A stretch of DNA of 64,000 nucleotides from the NCBI GenBank assembly GCA_944331895.1, contig CALVIX010000004.1, positions 62,001-126,000 of the forward strand. The letters run 5' to 3'. The DNA comes from an uncultured Bacilli bacterium (lineage in GTDB: Bacteria; Bacillota_I; Bacilli_A; RF39; UBA660). Position 1 is the stretch's first letter, and each line of letters opens with the position of its first letter. Of the stretch, positions 43,451 through 52,604 are shown piece by piece. Under the pieces are notes generated by a model. That model searched no databases. It was given only the letters and a program-made list of their open reading frames with translations, and was not told the DNA's origin. The position numbers and the translations under genes are program-made.

Positions 43451-45021
43451 TAACAACTTTTTTCTTATCTTTTCGACTGAAATTGACGTACCGTAAAAAT
43501 AGTATTATCTATGCTTTTCAACAATTTCCATTGATTGGAAAATATTTTTCAAATTCTTTATATGGAAATAGAGGAATAGAAGCACTAGTGAACGTGATTA
43601 GTGCATTGATTGAGTTAAGTTCTATTTTCCTTGGAAAACTACTTTTTATCTCGTTAATGGTATTTTTACCAGCATGCCTTTATAAGGAGAACGTCGCTTC
43701 CGCATTTCTTATTATTTTATTTTTTCTTACGATCGTAGGAACATGGTTAAATACAAATATGTTTAATCCTACTAAAGATAAGTATTATGCGATCGTTTTA
43801 ATGCGAATGGATGCTAAAAAAGAGGCAATTGCAGAATATGGATATTTTCTTTTGAAGATGATCATAGGTATGTATCCATTTGTATGCCTGTTTGGCTTTT
43901 TATCACATGTACCTTGGTATTTGTGCATGCTTGCGCCATGGATGGTAGTGGGGTTTAAAGTACTATCGACATCTTACAATTTGTATCTTTATAAGAGAAA
44001 AGAACTCATTGTCAACGAAAATAAACCTACGCCAATCGTTTGGGGGTTGATCATCTTATTTACAGTGCTTGCTTATATTATTCCATTATGCGCAATTCCA
44101 GGAATAGAATGGATTATGTTATGTTGTTATTTACTGGTCATTATTCTTGGAATTACAATGTGGAAATATATTGTAAATTTCGACAATTATTTTACAATAT
44201 ATAAAAAATTATTGACGCCAAATCATGTTATTTTGAATGCGAAAAGTACGCAACAAGATACATTGAGAAAAAATGCTTTAAATGCGATTGATAATAAAAA
44301 TTTAGAGACGAGTAATAAAAAAGGTTATAGTTTTTTTCATGAACTTTTTATTAAACGACATCGAAAGATTTTGACGACGTCTGCTCATAATATTACTTTG
44401 GTCGCCTTTGCTGTTACATGTATTGCAGCTTTAGTGTTGGTAATTGCTCCAGATGCAAAAAAGCCAGTTAATAGTGTGATGATGAATTTTTTACCTTACT
44501 TTTTATTTATTATGTACTTGTTGAATCGGGGAAGTACAGTGACACAGGCTATGTTTATGAATTGTGATCATAGTATGTTGACTTACCGGTTTTATCGTCA
44601 ACCTAAAACTATTTTAGAATTATTTCGAAGAAGGATTGTCGATATTGTAAAAATCAACTTAGAACCTGCTCTCGTAATAGCGCTCGCACTTCCATTTTTA
44701 TTGTGGTTAAGTGGAGGGACTTCGGAAAGTTTAAATTATATCGTTTTATTTGTATCGATTATCTCTATGGCTGTCTTTTTTTCAGTACACCATCTCGTTA
44801 TTTATTATCTACTTCAACCATATAACATCAATATGGAAATGAAGAGTCCTGCTTATCAAGTCATCAACTGGGGAACTTATTTCATTTGCTATTATATGAT
44901 GGATCTTAAAATGCCGACGATGATATTTGGTAGTGTTATGATCGTCTTTGCAGTAACGTATGTCCTTATTTCGTTATTTTTAGCTTATCGGTATGCTCCG
45001 AAAACATTCCATTTAAAATAG
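43447..45021 (+). CDS. ABC transporter membrane subunit (large, ~12 helices)
   Basis: A 524-residue protein with two sets of about six membrane helices separated by a cytoplasmic loop at ~245-300 (TSNKKGYSFFHELFIKRHRKIL). It is coupled by ATGA to the ATPase gene upstream and must be its permease. The family cannot be fixed; it resembles ABC-2-type permeases of Firmicutes that carry no extracytoplasmic domain. No accessory or regulatory gene adjoins it. Confidence 0.85.
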   Translation: MITTFFLSFRLKLTYRKNSIIYAFQQFPLIGKYFSNSLYGNRGIEALVNVISALIELSSIFLGKLLFISLMVFLPACLYKENVASAFLIILFFLTIVGTWLNTNMFNPTKDKYYAIVLMRMDAKKEAIAEYGYFLLKMIIGMYPFVCLFGFLSHVPWYLCMLAPWMVVGFKVLSTSYNLYLYKRKELIVNENKPTPIVWGLIILFTVLAYIIPLCAIPGIEWIMLCCYLLVIILGITMWKYIVNFDNYFTIYKKLLTPNHVILNAKSTQQDTLRKNALNAIDNKNLETSNKKGYSFFHELFIKRHRKILTTSAHNITLVAFAVTCIAALVLVIAPDAKKPVNSVMMNFLPYFLFIMYLLNRGSTVTQAMFMNCDHSMLTYRFYRQPKTILELFRRRIVDIVKINLEPALVIALALPFLLWLSGGTSESLNYIVLFVSIISMAVFFSVHHLVIYYLLQPYNINMEMKSPAYQVINWGTYFICYYMMDLKMPTMIFGSVMIVFAVTYVLISLFLAYRYAPKTFHLK

Positions 45022-45108
45022 TATCCTATGTAGAATATATGTCAAATGAGTGGAAATTGTATCGTTTGAAATCAGAATCATGATATAATGACTGTTGGAG
45101 GTGGAGAT

Positions 45109-45690
45109 ATGAAAGTGACAGTAGGAGTATCGAATCGTCATGTTCATCTAACAAAACAAGATTTAGAAACTTTATTTGGCATTGGACACGAGTTAACAAA
45201 GGTAAAAGATATCAATCAGCCGGGACAATTTGCAAGTGCGGAAATGGTAACATTAAAAACGGAAAAAAATGAAATCAAAAAAGTACGAGTACTTGGTCCT
45301 GTTCGTCCATATACACAAGTGGAGATCTCTAAGACTGATGCCTTTACACTTGGTTTAAAACCACCAATGAGAGAATCTGGAGACGTTATTGGGAGTGCTT
45401 CAATCACATTGATTGGACCCAATGGGACACTCGATTTAAAAGAAGGGTGTATTATTGCAACGAGACATATACATGCTACAAAAGAAGATGCAAAGAGATT
45501 AGGATTAGAAGGTATTGATAAAGTGTCGGTAAGAGTAGGTGGAGAAAAAGGCGGAGTTATGGAAAATGTCTCTGTACGTGTTGCAGATAATTCTTACTAC
45601 GAAATGCATGTCGATACGGATGACGCTAATGCGCATTTTATCTCAAATGGAGACGAATTGGAGATAATACTACCAAATGATGAGAACTAG
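45109..45690 (+). CDS. pduL: Phosphate propanoyl/acetyltransferase, PduL family
   Basis: A 193-residue PduL. The first PduL domain has SNRHVHLTKQDLETLFG (Zn ligands His-x-His) and GQFASAEMVTLKT; the second has IIATRHIHATKEDAKRLGL and HVDTDDANAH, the remaining ligands. It exchanges phosphate and CoA on acetyl or propionyl groups. There are no shell or signature-enzyme genes of a microcompartment nearby and no obvious N-terminal encapsulation helix, so it is probably the cytosolic phosphotransacetylase of fermentation. GGAGGTGGAG precedes ATG 45109. It overlaps the next gene. Confidence 0.93.
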   Translation: MKVTVGVSNRHVHLTKQDLETLFGIGHELTKVKDINQPGQFASAEMVTLKTEKNEIKKVRVLGPVRPYTQVEISKTDAFTLGLKPPMRESGDVIGSASITLIGPNGTLDLKEGCIIATRHIHATKEDAKRLGLEGIDKVSVRVGGEKGGVMENVSVRVADNSYYEMHVDTDDANAHFISNGDELEIILPNDEN

Positions 45691-45901
45691 AATTAAGATA
45701 TGTGATAAATGTAGAGGAACAAATGTGGATACGTTAGTTCCAAGAATCAAAGAAATTCTTCCCGATGCTGAGATTCAAATTGGGTGTCAGAATTTTTGTG
45801 GGATTGGTCAAACAAAATCTTTTCTGATTTTAAATCATAGACCACTGATTGCTGAGAACGAAGATGAGTTAATAAAAAAACTAAAAGAATCTTGCAAATA
45901 A
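45677..45901 (+). CDS. DUF1450 family protein (YuzB-like)
   Basis: A 74-residue protein with ICDKCRGTN near the N-terminus and GCQNFCGIGQTKSFLILNHRPLIAENEDELI, the pattern of DUF1450: a small thioredoxin-like fold with four conserved Cys that may bind an Fe-S cluster. Function unknown. The start lies within the end of pduL (two adjacent ATG codons at 45677 and 45680). The ribosome site is weak, suggesting translational coupling. Confidence 0.85.
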   Translation: MMRTRIKICDKCRGTNVDTLVPRIKEILPDAEIQIGCQNFCGIGQTKSFLILNHRPLIAENEDELIKKLKESCK

Positions 45902-45913
45902 GATTCTTTTTTA
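45883..45913 (+). terminator. Terminator of the pduL-DUF1450 unit
   Basis: AAAAGAATCTT-GCAAAT-AAGATTCTTTT, 11-bp perfect stem plus T, covering the stop codon. Confidence 0.85.
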
Positions 45914-45929
45914 GAAACGAGGGTTCAAA

Positions 45930-46238
45930 ATGAAAAAGATAGAGAAAAAGAGAGAAAGAACACATTGGATTGGGCTTGCGGTTTTATCGATCGTACTTAT
46001 TATTTTCCTCGGGTTTTGGTTCTTTGCAACTGATATGATAGGTAGTTTTTGCGAAAAACATCTAGGTGTATGTCACCCGTCCGTTACAGATACAGATAGT
46101 TTATTTTTCTTACTTAGATTGAAAGGTCACGATTGGTTGAGATATGTGATGTTATCGATACCAGTGATTAGCTTTTCTATAGCACTTATCAACATAATTT
46201 GCTATAACAAAAGAAAGAAAAAGTATGAAAAGTGTTAA
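45930..46238 (+). CDS. Small two-helix membrane protein with a Cys-containing loop, unknown
   Basis: A 102-residue protein: basic N-terminus (KKIEKKRERTH), helix ~13-34, an outside loop with two Cys (GSFCEKHLGVCHP) that could form a disulfide, helix ~71-90 and a basic tail. GAGGG precedes the ATG. It sits between a terminator and rnr. No family recognised. Confidence 0.72.
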   Translation: MKKIEKKRERTHWIGLAVLSIVLIIFLGFWFFATDMIGSFCEKHLGVCHPSVTDTDSLFFLLRLKGHDWLRYVMLSIPVISFSIALINIICYNKRKKKYEKC

Positions 46239-46310
46239 TTTTCGTAAAGTAAATAGTGTAAATGTATATTTTTATAGGGATATCCTTTATAATGAAAATA
46301 GAGGTGGGTT

Positions 46311-48422
46311 ATGGAAGAACAGATATTAGAGATATTTAGGCACGAAAAAAGAGCTTATTCTGTTTCGGAATTGGAAGACTTACTCGGGCTTGGTTCTGTA
46401 GAAGAACTAAAAGAATTATTGAAGACTTTAAATCGTTTGGAAGACCAATTAAAAGTATATCGTACCAATAAAAATAATTATATGTTATTTCAAAACAGTC
46501 ATTTGAAGATAGGTAAATTACTAGGAAATAAAAAAGGATTTGGGTTTGTCGATATCGAAGGAGACGACGATGTTTTTATCGCGCCATCTCATATGAATAA
46601 TGCGATCCATGGAGATACTGTCATTGTTGAGATTACTTCTCAAAAAGGAAGCGATCTAGAAGGACGTATTGTAAAGATTGTCGATCGTAAGTTAAAACAG
46701 ATGGTTGGAGAATTTTATTATAAAGGCGGAAAAGGACATGTTGATCTAGATGATGATAAAGTTAAGATCAATATCGAAATTGATCAAGATAAAACATTAG
46801 GTGCTATGAATGGGCACAAGGTGTTAGTAAAATTATTAAACAAGTTAAAAGATAATAATTATAAAGGGCAAGTTGTCAAAATTTTAGGACATAAAAATGA
46901 TCCAGGGGTTGATATCCTGTCGATTGTAGCAAAATATGAAATTAACGATACATTTCCTGATGAAGTGATGGAGCAAGTAGAAGGAATTGAACTAGAAGTA
47001 TCAGAAGAGGAAAAGAAAAATCGACGTGATTTGAGAGATCATATGATTTTTACAATCGATGGAGATGACGCGAAAGATTTAGATGATGCAGTAGAATTTA
47101 AGAGGCTTGAAAATGGACATTATTTCTTAGGTGTCCACATTGCCGATGTATCTTACTATGTAAAGGAAAATACACCGCTAGATAAAGAAGCATTTGAACG
47201 TGGAACGAGTGTCTATTTAGCAGATCGAGTTATTCCGATGTTGCCGCATAAATTATCAAATGGAATTTGTTCGTTAAATGGTGGAGTAGATCGTTTAGCA
47301 ATGTCATGCGAAATGGAAATCGACGAGAAAGGAAATGTCGTAGATTATGATATTTTTGAAAGTGTCATCAACTCTAAGAAGAGAATGACATATAAATGTG
47401 TTAATCAAATATTAGAGAAAAATGAAATACCAGAGGGATATGAACCGTTTGTAGAATCGCTACATGGTATGGCAGAACTAGCCCATGTTTTACGTAAAAA
47501 TAAAGAAGAAAGAGGATATATCGATTTTGATATCGACGAAGCTAAAATTGTCGTAAACGAACAAGGAGAGGCAATCGATGTCGTCTTACGTGAACGTGGT
47601 ACTGGAGAAAAACTAATCGAAGACTTCATGATCGCTGCAAATGAAACGGTAGCAACACATATTTACTTTATGGAACTTCCATTTATCTATCGTGTTCATG
47701 GGGAACCGAATGAAGAAAAGATTAACAATTTTGTTCGATTTGTTGCTATGCTTGGATACAAGATCGAAGGCAAAGTAAAAGATATTCATCCAAAGACGAT
47801 GCAGATGATATTGAATTCTTTGAAAGATAAAAAAGAGTTCCATATTTTATCATCCCTATTATTGCGTAGTATGCAAAAAGCTGTATACGACAAAAAGAAT
47901 ATAGGACACTTCGGATTGGCTAGTAAGTGTTATACTCATTTTACTTCTCCGATTCGTAGATATCCAGATACGACAGTACATAGATTATTGCGTACATACT
48001 TATTTGAAAATCATATGGATAAAGATACGATCAATTATTGGGATCAAAAGCTTATTTTTGTAGCAGAACATTCTTCAGAAAGGGAGCGAGCAGCAGTTGC
48101 TTGTGAACGTGAAGTAGATGATATGAAAAAAGCGGAATATATGATGAAACATATCGGTGAAGAATATGAAGGAATCGTATCTAGTGTCATCAGTTTCGGA
48201 ATGTTTGTCGAACTTGATAACCTAGTAGAAGGTCTTGTTCATATCGATACGTTGACAGATGATCAATATCACTTTGATGAGACGACGTTCGCACTTGTAG
48301 GAGAAAGAAACAAACGAGGATATCGTTTGGGAGACCGCGTAAAAATCGTTGTTACAAATGCGAATAAGCAGACAAAAACAGTTGATTTTGAATTAGTCAA
48401 AGAAAAGAAAGAAGTCGAGTAA
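46311..48422 (+). CDS. rnr: Ribonuclease R (first copy)
   Basis: A 703-residue 3'-5' exoribonuclease able to unwind structured RNA. It has an N-terminal winged helix (~1-60), cold-shock domains (LLGNKKGFGFVDIEGDDDVFIAPSHMNNAIHGDTV), the RNB catalytic domain with DGDDAKDLDDAV (~248-260, Mg-binding Asp cluster) and LADRVIPMLPHKLSNGICSLN, and a C-terminal S1 domain (EGIVSSVISFGMFVELDNLVEGLVHI). In bacteria RNase R also degrades non-stop mRNA with tmRNA and SmpB. GAGGTGGG precedes the ATG. An unrelated S66 peptidase gene separates it from smpB. Confidence 0.96.
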   Translation: MEEQILEIFRHEKRAYSVSELEDLLGLGSVEELKELLKTLNRLEDQLKVYRTNKNNYMLFQNSHLKIGKLLGNKKGFGFVDIEGDDDVFIAPSHMNNAIHGDTVIVEITSQKGSDLEGRIVKIVDRKLKQMVGEFYYKGGKGHVDLDDDKVKINIEIDQDKTLGAMNGHKVLVKLLNKLKDNNYKGQVVKILGHKNDPGVDILSIVAKYEINDTFPDEVMEQVEGIELEVSEEEKKNRRDLRDHMIFTIDGDDAKDLDDAVEFKRLENGHYFLGVHIADVSYYVKENTPLDKEAFERGTSVYLADRVIPMLPHKLSNGICSLNGGVDRLAMSCEMEIDEKGNVVDYDIFESVINSKKRMTYKCVNQILEKNEIPEGYEPFVESLHGMAELAHVLRKNKEERGYIDFDIDEAKIVVNEQGEAIDVVLRERGTGEKLIEDFMIAANETVATHIYFMELPFIYRVHGEPNEEKINNFVRFVAMLGYKIEGKVKDIHPKTMQMILNSLKDKKEFHILSSLLLRSMQKAVYDKKNIGHFGLASKCYTHFTSPIRRYPDTTVHRLLRTYLFENHMDKDTINYWDQKLIFVAEHSSERERAAVACEREVDDMKKAEYMMKHIGEEYEGIVSSVISFGMFVELDNLVEGLVHIDTLTDDQYHFDETTFALVGERNKRGYRLGDRVKIVVTNANKQTKTVDFELVKEKKEVE

Positions 48423-48440
48423 AATTTACTCGATTTTTTT
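48415..48440 (+). terminator. Terminator of the first rnr
   Basis: TCGAGTA-AAATT-TACTCGA hairpin with T run over the stop codon, ending transcription before the S66 gene. Confidence 0.85.
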
Positions 48441-48575
48441 ATTTCAACTATATTAAACCACTATGAAATAATAAGCATAGGGATCAAAGTTGAGATAATT
48501 TTGAATGATAGTTCTAGACTATTAAAATGATATAAAAAATGATAAAATAATATGTAGAAAAGGAGTGACTTTTTT

Positions 48576-49676
48576 ATGATAAAACCAGAACCGTTAAAAA
48601 GAGGAGATAAAATAGCAATAGTTAGTTTATCAAGAGGATTATTAGGAATGCCATTTTGTAAACACGAATTGGAAATCGGTATAAAAAGATTAAAGGAGTT
48701 TGGATTAGAACCTGTTATAATGCCTAATGCTCTAAAGGATTTAAAATACTTAGAAGAACACCCTGAAGAAAGAGCATCAGATTTAAAACAAGCATTTATG
48801 GATCCATCAATTAAAGCAATCATAGCGGCAATTGGTGGTGATGACACTTATAAATTGATTCCTTATCTAATGGAAGATAAAGAGTTTAAAGAAGCTGTTA
48901 TAAATCATCCTAAAATATTTACTGGATTTTCTGATACTACTAATAATCACTTAATGCTAAATAAATTAGGATTGTCAACATTTTATGGACCTTGTCTATT
49001 AGTTGATTTAGCAGAATTAGATAATGAAATGCTACCTTACACACAAGAATATTTCGAAAAGTTTTTTAAAAATGAAGATAGTTTTCAAATAACATCGAGT
49101 CCTATATGGTATAGTGACCGTGAAAGTTATGATGTGAGTGAATTAGGAAAACCAAGAATTGCTCACAAAGAAACTCATGGGTTTGAAACATTAAATGGTA
49201 CGGGTATAGTTACAGGAAAATTATATGGAGGCTGTATAGAAAGTATATATGATGCTTTAACTGGAAATAGATATGGAGATGAATCTTTTGTTTATGAAAA
49301 ATATCAAATACTTCCAACCAATGAAGAATGGCAAAAAAAGATATTATTTTTAGAAACTTCAGAGGAGCGTTCTACTCCAGAAAAGTTAGAAACTATGTTG
49401 ATGGAATTAAAAAATAGAGGTATTTTGAATTTAGTTAAAGGTATAATTGTTGGAAAACCTATTGATGAAGTATATTATGATGAATATAAAGAAGTCTATA
49501 AAAAAATATTTGCAGATTTGAAAACACCTGTTATGTATAATGCTAACTTCGGTCATTCTGTACCTAGATGTATATTACCATATGATGTTGAAACTATCAT
49601 TGATTATGACAATAAGAAAATAATAGTGAATGAACCTATTTTTAATTGTTCGATTCAAGAAAAAATACAAAGATAA
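48576..49676 (+). CDS. S66-family LD-carboxypeptidase / MccF-like peptidase
   Basis: A 366-residue peptidase of family S66, which holds murein LD-carboxypeptidase and MccF, the immunity enzyme against microcin C. The nucleophile Ser is in GFSDTTNNHLM (~129), the Glu in LFLETSEERS and the His in NFGHSVPR. The long insertion (FYGPCLLVDLAE ... YTQEYFEKFF) favours the MccF-like branch over the cortex-recycling LdcA branch. Codon use looks poorer in ATC, GTC and CGN codons than the flanking genes. With the remnant frame after it, this suggests later acquisition. AGGAGTGAC precedes the ATG. Confidence 0.88.
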   Translation: MIKPEPLKRGDKIAIVSLSRGLLGMPFCKHELEIGIKRLKEFGLEPVIMPNALKDLKYLEEHPEERASDLKQAFMDPSIKAIIAAIGGDDTYKLIPYLMEDKEFKEAVINHPKIFTGFSDTTNNHLMLNKLGLSTFYGPCLLVDLAELDNEMLPYTQEYFEKFFKNEDSFQITSSPIWYSDRESYDVSELGKPRIAHKETHGFETLNGTGIVTGKLYGGCIESIYDALTGNRYGDESFVYEKYQILPTNEEWQKKILFLETSEERSTPEKLETMLMELKNRGILNLVKGIIVGKPIDEVYYDEYKEVYKKIFADLKTPVMYNANFGHSVPRCILPYDVETIIDYDNKKIIVNEPIFNCSIQEKIQR

Positions 49677-49698
49677 TTTTTCATTGGTATAAATAAAT

Positions 49699-49797
49699 AT
49701 GAAAGAAAATCTATTTTATAAATACAAAAAACGTGGTGCATTAGTATTAGCAATGGAAGATTATATGTATTCTTTCGTTATTGGAAAAAAGTTGTAG
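49699..49797 (+). pseudogene. Possible 32-codon remnant frame
   Basis: A short frame (MKENLFYKYKKRGALVLAM..., ending FVIGKKL) follows the S66 gene without a ribosome site. The text looks like the tail of a larger protein, but I cannot name it. It is listed because it sits in the probable insertion interval and ends just before a strong terminator. Confidence 0.25.
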
Positions 49798-49825
49798 ATA
49801 TCTACGCCATCCACTCCATTAAGAC

Positions 49826-49860
49826 AAAAAAGAACTTAGTAAAAACTAAGTTCTTTTTTC
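49826..49860. terminator. Strong terminator before smpB
   Basis: A 15-bp perfect stem (49826-49840 and 49845-49859, loop AAAA) with A and T runs on both sides. Confidence 0.92.
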
Positions 49861-49956
49861 ATTCTTTCGTGTAGTCATCTTAGGAAAAATCACTCCCAAG
49901 AATATAATTGAGTTTATTTTAAAAATCATTTATAATAAGATTAGGACGGTGAAACT

Positions 49957-50397
49957 ATGATAGAAATTAACAACCGCAAAGCAAAATTTGACTATGAAAT
50001 AGTAGATACGATAGAAGCTGGAATTGTATTAAAGGGAACAGAAATAAAATCAATCCGAAATGGAAATGCGAATTTGAAAGATAGTTATGCGATCGTTCGA
50101 AATGGAGAAGTATTTCTTCTAAATATGTTTGTAAGTGAATATAAAGAGGGAAATCAATTTAATCACGATGAAACAAGAACGAGAAAGTTATTACTACATA
50201 AAAAGGAAATCTTAAAATTACATGATAAAATTCGCCTAGAAGGATTTACTTTAGTACCTTTGAAATTATACTTTAAAGAAAATCATGCGAAAATTTTACT
50301 CGGTATTGCGAGAGGAAAGAAGCAATACGATAAAAGAGAAAGTATTAAAAAGCGTGATTCTATGCGTGAAGCACGTGCAGCCATGAAGAGAAACTAA
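49957..50397 (+). CDS. smpB: SsrA-binding protein
   Basis: A 146-residue Smp[42 protein letters not shown] and the [12 protein letters not shown] segment form the beta-barrel that binds tm[34 protein letters not shown] is the C-terminal helix that enters the empty mRNA channel of a stalled ribosome. AGGACGGTG precedes the ATG. The second RNase R gene follows after 20 nt and ssrA after that, giving a complete ribosome-rescue locus. Confidence 0.97.
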   Translation: MIEINNRKAKFDYEIVDTIEAGIVLKGTEIKSIRNGNANLKDSYAIVRNGEVFLLNMFVSEYKEGNQFNHDETRTRKLLLHKKEILKLHDKIRLEGFTLVPLKLYFKENHAKILLGIARGKKQYDKRESIKKRDSMREARAAMKRN

Positions 50398-50417
50398 GTA
50401 AAATTTAGGAGGTATGT

Positions 50418-52580
50418 ATGACGAATTTGGAACAAAAAATGATAATAGCTTTATTATGTGTGAATGAGGCAGTACCTGTGCAATATTTTGAACGTATGAT
50501 GACGAAAGAGGAAGTAGACACAACGATTCATGCACTCATGGAGAAAAAAATTATCCACAGATCTCATCATGGCAATGGAAAATATCAACTGACTGCGAAT
50601 GCTTCCATCGAAGGGAATGTCGTCGCGTTAGATGAAAACTATGTGATTGTTGCACCATCTGGAGATCACAATATTTTTGTTCCAAGATCCCCTTATGAGC
50701 ATATTAGAATCGGAGATACCGTACTTGTAAATGCGATTTATCACTTTGATGGAAAATGTTTAGGAAAGATTCAAAAAAGAGTGATTCATCATAAAAAAAA
50801 TTTAGTTGGAATTCCAATTCAAATAGAAAACGATTATTATGTCAATTACAAAGGAACTTTGTATAAGATTAATATGACACGGAAAAAGGATGATATTTTA
50901 AAGAAAGTAATTCGCTATAAACTAGTAAAAAAGAAAAGATATCAATCAACTTATGCAGAGATGATTAAAGTGATCGGCTCTCCGACGGACAAGGGGATTC
51001 AAAATAGTATCGTGTTAAATAGACTTGGAATTCACGATCACTTTCCAAAGGCAGTTCAGCTAGAGGTTAAATCTTTTCCAGATAAAGTGACAAAGAGAGA
51101 TTTATTTGGTCGAGTCGATTGCAGAGATCATTTGGTAGTGACGATCGATGATGCGGATACAAAGGATATGGATGATGCAATTGAGGTAACGAAAACCGAG
51201 GATGGATATCGATTGATCGTACATATTGCCGATGTTGCGCATTATGTAAAATATGGTTCTAAGTTATGGAAGGAAGTCTTTTATAGGGGGACAAGTATCT
51301 ACTGTTCGGATCGTGTAGAACCTATGTTACCGGAAGAATTATCCAATCATCTATGTTCGCTGAAAGAAGGCGTTGATCGTCTTGCGATGTCTTGTGAACT
51401 ATGGTTTGATAAAAAAGGAAATGTAGTAAAAAGAGATATTTACGAAAGTGTAATTCGTTCCGAAAAAAAGATGAGTTACCAAGCTGTGAATCAAGTATTT
51501 CAAGGTAACATACCGGATGATTATCTTCCGTTTGTTTCAAATTTATCAGTGATGAAGGAATTATCAGATTTGATTCGTGGGAAGATGTTGAGAGAAGGAT
51601 ATTTGAATTTTAACATTCCTGAAACGAGAATCACGACAGGGAAAGAAGTGGAACCTAATATTCGTTTGCGAACTCGTTCGATTGCCGAAGACATGATAGA
51701 AAACTTTATGATTATTGCAAATGAAGAGGTTGCGAAATACTTTGTAGAGAAGAATGCCTTAGCTATCTATCGAATTTTAGAACGCCCAAAGATGCAAAAA
51801 GTATTAAAAATTTTAAGAGAGTTAGAACTTTCTGGCTATCGTATGAATTTAGAGGTGCCGGAAAATATAACTCCTCATTTTATACAATCGCTTTTAAATG
51901 ATATTCATACAACTAAGGATAAAATTGTTCAAGAAACGCTTGTCCATGTCATGAATCGGGCGGAGTATTCCCTGGAGGAAATGATGCATTTTGGTATCGG
52001 TTCGATCTATACGCATTTTACATCTCCGATTCGAAGAATCAACGATTTATGTATTCATATGCTATTAAAACAGCACATCAAACAATGGGATTTCTCAGAG
52101 TATGATGATGAAAAGTTGAGAGAGATTCTTTTGAGTGTGGCAACGCAAGCGACGAAGACGGAAAGAATAGCCAATGCCGTAGAACAAACGGATAAAAAAT
52201 TATGCGAGGTAGAATATATGTTGCATCATAAAGAGGAAGAGTTTAATGCACAGATTATCAATATGAATGGGCATCGAATGATCGTGCAGTTAGAAGATAG
52301 TTTGATCGAAGGGAATGTGTTCTATAAAGATGTAAACCAAGAATGGAAGTATTTTGATCAAAAGAAAACATTAGTGAGAAAAGATGGAACAGAATTAAAA
52401 GTAGGTGACTATATCAGAGTAGTATTATCTCCTGATTGTTATGAATTATCTACCGTTGATTTAGCAATGCAGCTGATAAACGGGAATATCAAACTTTTAA
52501 ATTTTTCGATTATTGGTGTTGGAAAAATGGAAAAAGAAACCAAGAAATTTCTGTGTAAGAAAAATTGCCAAAATGCATAA
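50418..52580 (+). CDS. RNase II/R family exoribonuclease (second, divergent copy)
   Basis: A 720-residue second RNB-family enzyme: an N-terminal winged helix (EKMIIALLCVNEAVPVQYFERMMTKEEVDTTI), cold-shock-like regions, catalytic DDADTKDMDDAIEV (~244) and CSDRVEPMLPEELSNHLCSLK, and the ITHFTSPIRR-type segment YTHFTSPIRRINDLCIH, then an S1-like end (EFNAQIINMNGHRMIVQLEDSLIEGNV) that is weaker than in the first copy. Active-site Asp residues are all kept. It lies in an apparent smpB operon, 20 nt downstream, and its 3' end carries the ssrA promoter. It is likely devoted to ribosome-rescue RNA decay, by inference from position. Confidence 0.93.
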   Translation: MTNLEQKMIIALLCVNEAVPVQYFERMMTKEEVDTTIHALMEKKIIHRSHHGNGKYQLTANASIEGNVVALDENYVIVAPSGDHNIFVPRSPYEHIRIGDTVLVNAIYHFDGKCLGKIQKRVIHHKKNLVGIPIQIENDYYVNYKGTLYKINMTRKKDDILKKVIRYKLVKKKRYQSTYAEMIKVIGSPTDKGIQNSIVLNRLGIHDHFPKAVQLEVKSFPDKVTKRDLFGRVDCRDHLVVTIDDADTKDMDDAIEVTKTEDGYRLIVHIADVAHYVKYGSKLWKEVFYRGTSIYCSDRVEPMLPEELSNHLCSLKEGVDRLAMSCELWFDKKGNVVKRDIYESVIRSEKKMSYQAVNQVFQGNIPDDYLPFVSNLSVMKELSDLIRGKMLREGYLNFNIPETRITTGKEVEPNIRLRTRSIAEDMIENFMIIANEEVAKYFVEKNALAIYRILERPKMQKVLKILRELELSGYRMNLEVPENITPHFIQSLLNDIHTTKDKIVQETLVHVMNRAEYSLEEMMHFGIGSIYTHFTSPIRRINDLCIHMLLKQHIKQWDFSEYDDEKLREILLSVATQATKTERIANAVEQTDKKLCEVEYMLHHKEEEFNAQIINMNGHRMIVQLEDSLIEGNVFYKDVNQEWKYFDQKKTLVRKDGTELKVGDYIRVVLSPDCYELSTVDLAMQLINGNIKLLNFSIIGVGKMEKETKKFLCKKNCQNA

Positions 52581-52593
52581 ACTATGATATAAT
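52565..52593 (+). promoter_or_regulatory. Promoter of ssrA
   Basis: TTGCCA (52565-52570), 17-nt spacer, TATAAT (52588-52593) with extended TGA. It overlaps the last codons of the second RNase R gene and lies 11 nt before the mature tmRNA 5' end. Confidence 0.85.
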
Positions 52594-52604
52594 CTAGCTT
52601 ACAC

